This document shows, piece by piece, positions 8,851-15,774 of a stretch of DNA of 17,784 bases. The stretch lies in assembly GCA_003339415.1 (NCBI GenBank), contig PDHQ01000524.1, positions 1 to 17,784 on the forward strand. The letters run 5' to 3'. How positions within the stretch are numbered: the stretch's first letter is position 1; the number at the start of each line of letters is the position of its first letter. Under the pieces are notes generated by a model. That model made no database searches, had not been told where the DNA came from, and saw only the letters and a list, made by a program, of their open reading frames with translations. This DNA is from Ophiocordyceps camponoti-saundersi (nom. inval.) (Eukaryota; Ascomycota; Sordariomycetes; Hypocreales; Ophiocordycipitaceae). A program made the translations under genes and the position numbers.

Positions 8851-9300
8851 CTAAAGAGTGATTATGGACGAAGCCTACTATTAAGGATAAACCTGGCAGG
8901 CACTCACGTGACCAAGCTAGTTTAGCGGGGTTAAAAGGACACTCCCGAAGAAAGGAAAAAGAAGAAGAAAAAGGGAAAAAGGGATAAAGGGGTAATTCCG
9001 TATAATTCCTAGAAATTTAAAAGACGTAGAATTGAAGGGGCTAAGGGAGGAAGGAATCCGTAGCAGGTAGCCTTACCTTGCTAGGTCCGAATGCGCTCAC
9101 GGCGACTAACTTTGTATAGAAGGGCTCACGGCTGCCTTAGGTCTTCTTGCTAAGGGTGGGAAATCGACCCCTTCTTATAAGTATAAATCTGACCCTTCCT
9201 AGGTCCTTTAGCCCCCTCTAGCCAAGCGAATACTAATTGATTAGATCTATTAAATTAGGTAGGTAAGATTAAACGACCTTTCTAGACCCTGCAGTCCTGA

Positions 9301-9346
9301 CCGGCCCGTACGACCCGGCAGGTCCCTGCAGGCCTATACGGACCGG
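9301..9346. repeat. 46-bp inverted repeat with 10-bp arms
   Basis: CCGGCCCGTA at 9301-9310 pairs with TACGGACCGG at 9337-9346 with one mismatch, around a 26-nt GC-rich centre containing the palindrome CCTGCAGG. It could form a hairpin. No known terminator or binding site matches. Confidence 0.6.
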
Positions 9347-9389
9347 ATAGTCCTATATACTTCCTTGAGACGGTCTTCTCTGCGAGGGC

Positions 9390-9403
9390 TGTGTGTGTGT
9401 GTG
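9390..9403 (+). repeat. (TG)7 microsatellite
   Basis: An intact TG run. Its survival confirms locally weak RIP, since each TG is a RIP target on the opposite strand. Confidence 0.9.
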
Positions 9404-10350
9404 GGCAGGAGTGCCCGTTGCTCCCGCGAAACTAGGAGGCCTCTTCTTCTTTATCCCCATAGCTCGGCAGCTAAGTTAGCTTCTTTATTATCACAGGTAT
9501 AAAATTATTATACTTATTCGTTACCTTCTATAGTGATAGCGCTCTAGTAAGCGCGATTATACCGACGAGATTAAAGATATATCTATTAGACGGGCTATCC
9601 GATACTAGTATCGAGGGATCCTAAAAAGGAGTGTACTTATTATCGCGATGCCCTCTCGTATGCGACGTACGAAGAGGGTAGATATCTAAAGACTAAATAC
9701 CTATTCGAACGTATAAAGCAATAAATAAGGAATATGAAAGGTAGAGTAGGGAGTCATAAGATAAGAAGGATCTCGTATAAAGGGTCCTTATAACTCGGGC
9801 AAGCCGTATATATATTAGGACGAGGCTATAGGGGCAGCACGAGGCTACGAGGCATCGTAAGATTCCTTAATAATATTAAGTCTAAGTAAGTAAAATGCTT
9901 CTTAGCCGAGGATAATAGTAACTAATCGATATCTTTCTAATAGCTAAGAAAGAATATTGCCTGCTGCGGAGCAAATATAACGGGCATTAACTAAGAGATC
10001 GTTAGCAAACTCGGCTTTAGGTTCGTCATCTAGTTAGCTAATCACGCTAAGAGAAACGAGATATACTGATAAATCGTCCTTAGAGCTGTTCCCGTATATT
10101 CAGTTTATCGGCTACCCTATATCGAACTGTAGCAGAACTTTTAAGAAGACATATTAACGAAGGCAAGAATAACTAGTAGTTCGGGCCTATAACTAGTAGC
10201 GTTAAAGAATGCGGCAAGGTAGTCGATAGTACGATTATAGTAAAAACGCTAGATTTTATTTACTTTGAGGCAACTGCCGATAAGCTGTTCGGGGAAATAG
10301 GGAAGGATAGTAAAGGCGTTATTATAGCGCGGAAGTATCTAGTATTATAC

Positions 10351-10455
10351 GGCCTACCCTATAGGCCTCCCTCTTAGTTAGTTAGCGCTGCTAGCCCTAC
10401 TTCCTAGGGCCCTGGCCTTGCCACACAGACCTAGCAGAATCATAGTTATTATATT
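10351..10455 (+). repeat. Direct duplication, copy 1
   Basis: GGCCTACCCTATAGGCCTCC, CTCTTAGTTAGT, AGCGCTGC and AGACCTAGCAGAAT recur in the same order at 11058, 707 bp downstream. Most differences are C/T or G/A. The reading here is GLPYRPPS, stop, LVSAASPTS. Confidence 0.8.
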
Positions 10456-11057
10456 AGGAATATCACCACATTTATCGAGGCTGCCTTTCGCTATATAAGA
10501 TATAGGAATAGCTTTTTTAGTACCAAGCGCCAAGTATCCTAGATTTCCTCTGGTGCCGAGCACGAAAATGACGGCCGCTATAACTATAATTTTTACTTAA
10601 CTAGCTCGAGGAATGCCCGGAGAGAAGTTTATCGATTAGTAGTTAGTACCTTAAAGGCTTAGACTAAAAGAGAAATAAACTGCTAAGCATAAGAAGAGCG
10701 GGCTAATATATATAGTTAATCTTACGAGTAGTATATATAAGATATACTATATTATACTAGTGGCCTATATAAGTATCTAGGCATATGTATATATGTAGAC
10801 TATTTATTAGAGAGGAAAAACTATAGGGCCTGGGGGAAGACCTCTTACTTAATAAGGTCGGCTAGCTTGCAGGCCCAATTCGTTGCGTTAGAGAGCTTAT
10901 TTATTATAGGTTATCTATCCGAAGTTACGCCGGTCTTAAGTAGGGGATAACTATACTTCCTTAGTTCCTATTACACGTAGATATTGTCTAAGTTCTAGGT
11001 AGTTACGGTACGTATGTCGGCAAATACTATGGCGAAGATCTTAAGTTATATTATAGG

Positions 11058-11160
11058 GGCCTACCCTATAGACCTCCCTCTTAGTTAGTCAGCGCTGCCG
11101 ACCCTACTTCTTAGGGCATAGCCTTGCAAAATAGACCTAGCAGAATTATTATTATAGTTA
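11058..11160 (+). repeat. Direct duplication, copy 2
   Basis: Second copy of the 10351 segment. In the homologous phase it reads GLPYRPPS, stop, LVSAADPTS, which is shifted relative to the long frame running in from upstream. Similarity continues weakly after the AGACCTAGCAGAAT block (TTATTATTAT against CATAGTTATT, then TTAGGAAT in both). Confidence 0.8.
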
Positions 11161-11880
11161 TAAGTATTAGGAATTTTAATACCTTTATTAGTGCTACTAT
11201 TAACCTTATAATAAGTTACTTTTATAAGAATACTCTATTGCCGTTTTAGTTAGTCCCTAGCCCCGTGGCTACGAGGGTAGTATTAGAAAGGAAGAACCGA
11301 CTCTAATTTATACGACTATAAGTAGGTAGGATATAATTAAGGGGGTTATTAAACGCAGAAGGAAAACTCTAATACGAAGATATATATATTCGTTTAGATT
11401 CCCTAGCAACGATAGAATACTCCTACTTAGCATATCGCTAGCTTAGAAGCTAGCATCTTTATTCTTAAGAGCCTTTCTCTAAGGACCGCTATTTTTATAT
11501 ATATATATATATTATATATATAAGGAAGGCCTCCGAGCCTAAAGGTCGGAGGTTAAGCTCTCTATATTTATAGTTTATATAAATATATATATAATATACC
11601 TACCTACGTTCTAACTCTTAGATATATAAATTAATTACTCGGTTTATTCTTTATTTAACGTAATATTCCGATTCCGTTAGAATCCGTCTAAGATTATAAC
11701 CTTAGTAAGAGGTAGCCTATAGTTACTACCTATAGACGGCCCTAAGACGGGTGCCGAGTCCCTTTATAATAGACTTACTTATATATATATTTCCCCCGTC
11801 TTGCCTAACCGGAGCTCGGGCGAGTATGACTCTAGCCGAGGAAAGGATCGAGCGGGGTTATAACTTCTACCAGGGTTATC
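11161..11880. other. TA-rich intergenic stretch with one short hairpin
   Basis: No gene is supported. It contains TA-rich runs (about 11496-11520 and 11580-11600) and a perfect 7-bp hairpin, CCTCCGA (11530-11536) with TCGGAGG (11546-11552) around a 9-nt loop. The hairpin lacks the A-box, B-box and cloverleaf expected of a tRNA. Weak protein-like stretches follow the second duplication copy up to about 11370 but could not be delimited. Confidence 0.5.
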
Positions 11881-11892
11881 CCGGGGTTATAC

Positions 11893-11900
11893 TATAAATA
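11893..11900 (+). promoter_or_regulatory. TATA-like box upstream of a decayed frame
   Basis: TATAAATA follows three closely spaced GGGTTAT motifs (about 11855-11890) and is followed by a 5-bp hairpin (CGAGC, GACTA, CGAGC complement GCTCG). A protein-like frame begins just downstream at about 11910. The arrangement resembles a transposon promoter or LTR, but no second LTR is visible. Confidence 0.35.
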
Positions 11901-11909
11901 GCCGAGCGA

Positions 11910-12425
11910 CTAGCTCGCTTATTAAAGGCGAATATCTTACGAGTAGTATTTACCGAATTTATTAACTCGATCCCTTAGGTGCTAGGATATATATTATAGA
12001 AGGCGAACATATCTTTCTACTATTATTTACGCGTAATAATATAAACTTAGACGAACGAGGCGATTAGCGACTTTACTAAAGACGAAACTAAGGAGGAACT
12101 AGTACGTGCGTACGTAAGAGAAAGAGATATTTAGATATCCCTAATAGCTAATTAGTTAGCAAATCGCAGGTATAGCCGCAGGCCACGTAACTATAAACAC
12201 GTAACGTATATATAAGATATATATCTTAGCTTACCTACTTACTTATATAGGGCTATCTCTAAAGAATATATTATTTATTACTATACTTATCGTGCCTCCT
12301 ATAGCAGGTCTCTACGATAAGAACCGGCGGAGAAGGTCTAAACCTTACGTTAGCGAATCGTATTATTATTATAAACTTATAGTGGAAAATAATAAAGGAG
12401 AAGTAAGCGAAATATCGTAGCTATA
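11910..12425 (+). pseudogene. Decayed plus-strand frame running into the satellite, unrecognised
   Basis: Codons in phase with 11910 read LARLLKANILRVVFTEFINS, then an acidic/basic part around 12060-12120 (NEAISDFTKDETKEELVRAY), a basic part (NRRYSRRPRNYKHVTY) near 12160-12210, and a Tyr/Arg-rich part up to about 12420. Breaks are TAA/TAG, as elsewhere. The frame then enters the 31-bp repeats (AYSVSGRGKRRV), where the 31-bp period scrambles the phase. The length and composition fit the N-terminal part of a mobile-element protein such as a Gag-like polypeptide, but no motif confirms it. The satellite may have grown from sequence inside this gene, or interrupted it. Confidence 0.35.
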
Positions 12426-12611
12426 GCGTATAGCGTTTCGGGCAGAGGAAAGAGACGCGTATAGCGTTTCGGAAAGATAAAAGAGACGCGTATAGTATTT
12501 CGGGCAGACGAAAGAGACGCGTGCAGCGTTTCGGATAGACGAAAGAGACGCGTGTAGTATTTCGGATAGACGAAAAAGAAGCGTGCAGCGTTTTAGGCAG
12601 ACTAAAGAGAC
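12426..12611 (+). repeat. 31-bp tandem repeat, six units
   Basis: Units start at 12426, 12457, 12488, 12519, 12550 and 12581, each of the form GCGTATAGCGTTTCGGGCAG then ACGAAAGAGAC. The sixth (GCGTGCAGCGTTTTAGGCAG) is also the start of the first composite satellite module. Module starts downstream carry a single copy of this unit. Confidence 0.9.
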
Positions 12612-12801
12612 GCGTCTCGTCCGTATCTTAGTCTAAGGAGCGGAAATCGAGTCCTATATTTCGTCGACGTAGGTGCGAAAAGATAAGGAGATTAACTATA
12701 CCGTATAGGACGATAACTATATACCGGAGACGATAAGTATTTATCCCCTAGGGGATAAGAAGAGGAGTTAACGGGTTTATCCCTTAGGGATAAGAAGGGT
12801 A
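12581..12801 (+). repeat. Composite satellite module 1 (truncated, 221 bp)
   Basis: It has the usual 159-bp head (CTCGTCCGTATCTTAGTC, GAGTCCTATATTTCGTCGAC, GGAGATTAACTATACCGTAT) and two 36-bp-type units from 12740. It lacks the 43-bp tail (GTTAGTCCCGTAG to CTAACTATC) that closes modules 2-7, so its length does not fit the 202 + 36n rule. Confidence 0.85.
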
Positions 12802-13219
12802 GCGTATAGCGCTTCGGGTAGATAAAAGAGACGCGTCTTGTCCGTATTTTAGTCCGAGAAGCGGAAGTCGAGTCCTATATTTCGTCGACGTAAGTGCGAA
12901 AAAATAAGGAGATTAACTATACCGTATAGGACGACGACGATATACCTAAGATAATAGGTATTTATCCCCTAGGGGATAAGGAGAGCAGTTAACGGGTTTA
13001 TCCCTTAGGGGATAAGAAGAGTAGTTAATAAGTTTATCCCCTAGGGGATAAGAAAAGTAGTTAATAAGTTTATCCCCTAGGGGATAAGAAGAGTAGTTAA
13101 TAAGTTTATCTTCTAGGGGATAAGAAAAGCAGTTAACGGGTTTATCCCTTAGGAGATAAGAAAAATAGTTAACGGGTTAGTCCCGTGGAAGATAATTAGA
13201 GAGAAGCAAGCTAACTATC
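12802..13219 (+). repeat. Composite satellite module 2 (202 bp + 6 x 36 bp)
   Basis: Module length is 418 bp. The 36-bp units start at 12961. Nearly all palindromes are in the RIP-changed form TATCCCCTAGGGGATA. Confidence 0.9.
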
Positions 13220-13637
13220 GTATGCAGCGCTTCGGGCAGACTAAAGAGACGCGTCTCGTCCGTATTTTAGTCCGAGGAGCGGGAGTCGAGTCCTATATTT
13301 TATCGATATAGGTGCGAAAGGATAAGGAGATTAACTATGCCGTATAGGATAACGACGATATACCTAAGATAATAAGTATTTATCCCTTAGGGGATAAGGA
13401 GAGTAGTTAACGGGTTTATCCCTTAGGGGATAAGAAGAGTAGTTAATAAGTTTATCCCTTAGGGGATAAGAAGAGCAGTTAATAAGTTTATCCCTTAGGG
13501 GATAAGAAGAGGAGTTAACAAGTTTGTCCCTTAGGGGATAAGAAGAGCAGTTAATAAGTTTATCCCTTAGGGGATAAGAAAGGTAGTTAATAGGTTAGTC
13601 CCGTAGAAGATAATTAGAGAGAAGTAAGCTAACTATC
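13220..13637 (+). repeat. Composite satellite module 3 (202 bp + 6 x 36 bp)
   Basis: Module length is 418 bp. The units mostly have the asymmetric core CCCTTAGGGG. One unit keeps TTTGTCCC (near 13523). Confidence 0.9.
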
Positions 13638-13911
13638 GCGTATAGCACTTCGGGTAGACTAAAGAGACGCGTCTTATCCGTATCTTAGTCCGAGGAGCGG
13701 GAGTCGAGTCCTATATTTCGTCGACGTAGGTACGAAAAGATAAGGAGATTAACTATGCCGTGCAGGATAATAACGATATACCCGAGACGATAGGTATTTA
13801 TCCCCTAGGGGATAAGGAGAGTAGTTAATAAGTTTATCCCCTAGGGGATAAGAAGAGCAGTTAACGGGTTAGTCCCGTAAAAGATAACTAGAGAGAAGTA
13901 AGCTAACTATC
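13638..13911 (+). repeat. Composite satellite module 4 (202 bp + 2 x 36 bp)
   Basis: Module length is 274 bp, the shortest complete module; it defines the 202-bp non-satellite part (159-bp head, 43-bp tail). Confidence 0.9.
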
Positions 13912-14293
13912 GCGTGCAGCGCTTCGGGCAGACTAAAGAGACGCGTCTTATCTATATCTTAGTCTAAAGAGCGGGAGTTAAGTCCTATATTTCGTCGACG
14001 TAGGTGCGAAAGGGCAAGGAGATTAACTATACCGTGCAGGACGACGACGATATACCCGAGACGATAGGTATTTATCCCCTAAGGGATAAGGAGAGTAGTT
14101 AACGGGTTTATCCCTTAGGGGACAAGAAAAGCAGTTAATAAGTTTATCCCCTAGGGGATAAGGAGAGCAGTTAACGGGTTTATCCTCTAGGGGATAAGAA
14201 AAGCAGCTAACAGGTTTATCCCTTAGGGGATAAGAAAGGCAGTTAACAGGTTAGTCCCGTAGAAGATAACTAAAGAGAAGTAAGCTAACTATC
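13912..14293 (+). repeat. Composite satellite module 5 (202 bp + 5 x 36 bp)
   Basis: Module length is 382 bp. The units start at 14071. The first unit carries GGATAAGGAGAG and the last GGATAAGAAAGGCAG, as in other modules. Confidence 0.9.
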
Positions 14294-14603
14294 GCGTGCA
14301 GCGCTTCGGGCAGACTAAAAAGACGCGTTTTGTCCGTATCTTAGTCTAAGGAGCGGAAGTTAAGTCTTATATTTCGTCGACGTAGGTGCGAAAGGATAAG
14401 GAGATTAACTATACCGTGTAGGATAACGACGATATACCCGAGACGATAGGTGTTTATCCCCTAGGGGATAAGGAGAGCAGTTAACGGGTTTATCCCCTAG
14501 GGGATAAGAAAAGTAGCTAATAGGTTTATCCCTTAGGGGATAAGAAAGGCAGTTAACGGGTTAGTCCCGTAGAAGATAACTAGAGAGAAGTAAGCTAACT
14601 ATC
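14294..14603 (+). repeat. Composite satellite module 6 (202 bp + 3 x 36 bp)
   Basis: Module length is 310 bp. It has the same head, the same tail and the same distinctive first and last units. Confidence 0.9.
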
Positions 14604-15021
14604 GCGTGCAGCGCTTCGGGCAGACTAAAGAGACGTATCTCGTCCGTATCTTAGTTCGAGGAGCGGGAGTCGAGTCCTATATTTCGTCGACGTAAGTGCG
14701 AAAGGATAAGGAGATTAACTATGCCGTGCAGGATAACGACGATATACCCGAGATAATAGGTATTTATCCCCTAGGGGATAAGGAGAGCAGTTAACGGGTT
14801 TATCCCTTAAGGGATAAGAAGAGCAGTTAATAAGTTTATCCCCTAGGGGATAAGAAGAGCAGTTAATAAGTTTATCCCCTAGGGGATAAAAAGAGCAGTT
14901 AATAAGTTTATCCTTTAGGGGAGAAGAAGAGCAGTTAACAGGTTTATCCCTTAGGGGATAAGAAAGGCAGTTAACGGGTTAGTCCCGTGGAAGATAACTA
15001 GAGAGAAGTAAGCTAACTATC
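14604..15021 (+). repeat. Composite satellite module 7 (202 bp + 6 x 36 bp)
   Basis: Module length is 418 bp. The head keeps GCGTGCAGCGCTTCGGGCAG, less RIP-changed than in modules 2 and 4. Confidence 0.9.
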
Positions 15022-15180
15022 GCGTGCAGCGCTTCGGGCAGACTAAAGAGACGCGTCTCGTCCGCATCTTAGTCCGAGGAGCGGGAGTCGAGTCCTATAT
15101 TTCGTCGACGCAGGTGCGAAAAGATAAGGAGATTAACTATACCGTATAGGACGACGACGATATACCCGAGACGATAGGTA
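15022..15180 (+). repeat. Head of composite satellite module 8
   Basis: The 159-bp head is complete and its first 36-bp unit (from 15181) has the GGATAAGGAGAG marker. The module then stays in 36-bp units to the window edge without reaching a tail. Confidence 0.9.
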
Positions 15181-15774
15181 TTTATCCCCTAAGGGATAAG
15201 GAGAGCAGTTAACGGGTTTATCCCTTAGGGGATAAGAAGAGCAGTTAATAAGTTTATCCTCTAGGGGATAAGAAGAGTAGTTAATAAGTTTATCCCTTAG
15301 GGGATAAGAAGAGCAGTTAACGGGTTTATCCCTTAGGGGATAAGAAGAGCAGTTAACGGGTTTATCCCTTAGGGGATAAGAAGAGCAGTTAACGGGTTTA
15401 TCCCCTAGGGGATAAGAAGAGCAGTTAACAAGTTTGTCCCCTAGGGGATAAGAAGAGCAGTTAATAAGTTTGTCCCCTAGGGGATAAGAAGAGCAGTTAA
15501 CAAGTTTGTCCCCTAAGGGACAAGAAGAGCAGTTAACGGGTTTGTCCCCTAAGGGATAAGAAGAGCAGTTAACGGGTTTATCCCTTAGGGGACAAGAAAA
15601 GCAGTCAATAGGTTTATCCCCTAAGGGATAAGAAGAGTAGTTAACAGGTTTATCCCTTAGGGGACAAGAAGAGCAGTTAACGGGTTTGTCCCTTAGGGGA
15701 TAAGAAGAGCAGTTAACGGGTTTATCCCCTAGGGGATAAGAAGAGCCTAAGGGAACAAGAAGAGCAGTCAACAA
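15133..15774 (-). other. Satellite-derived open frame, 213 codons, not a credible gene
   Basis: The frame encodes repeats of the 12-residue unit YPLGDKPVNCSS and opens in the module 8 head. It exists because one minus phase of the 36-bp unit lacks stops. There is no independent start context, no unique domain, and the unit varies by the same transitions as the DNA. Similar plus-strand frames at 15813-16016, 16042-16311, 16438-16671 and 17210-17425 encode SPRGQEEQLTGL repeats and end where partial units or TGTCCC-to-TATCCC changes break or end the phase. They are described once here as non-genes. Confidence 0.8.

Larger units (their letters stand above)
8850..9460. other. Patch that largely escaped RIP
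   Basis: CA and TG dinucleotides are common here (GGCAGGCACTCACGTGACCA near 8900; GAATGCGCTCACGG near 9090; GGCTGTGTGTGTGTGTGGGC near 9387), in sharp contrast to the flanks, and GC content is higher. It includes a purine-rich run at 8952-8990, a (GT)n microsatellite at 9390-9403 and an inverted repeat at 9301-9346. RIP acts on duplicated DNA, so this may be single-copy or recently arrived sequence. No gene was recognised in it. Confidence 0.6.
9480..11160 (+). pseudogene. Long decayed plus-strand frame, unrecognised, about 560 codons
   Basis: A single phase (codons starting at 9481, 9484 and so on) can be followed from about 9480 to about 11160 with stops almost only TAA/TAG. Strongly protein-like parts include KTLDFIYFEATADKLFGEIG (about 10247-10306), an aromatic part (YYIRNITTFIEAAFRYIRYR, about 10450-10510), SSRNARREVYRLVVSTLKA (about 10600-10660) and YVDYLLERKNYRAWGKTSYL (about 10792-10851). 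Clustered stops at 9700-9920 and 9990-10080 would mostly be Gln or Trp before RIP. No domain or catalytic motif could be named. A roughly 105-bp piece of it (10351 onward) is repeated at 11058, where the phase differs, so the 3' end may be a junction between two copies. A 61-codon minus-strand frame at 10378-10563 is judged a shadow. Start, end and even the single-gene reading are uncertain. Confidence 0.4.

Noticed and set aside
10378..10563. A 61-codon minus-strand gene
   Set aside because: It is antisense to the longer decayed plus frame and overlaps the duplicated segment.
11530..11552. tRNA or small structured RNA at the CCTCCGA hairpin
   Set aside because: There is one stem only, with no cloverleaf and no A-box or B-box.
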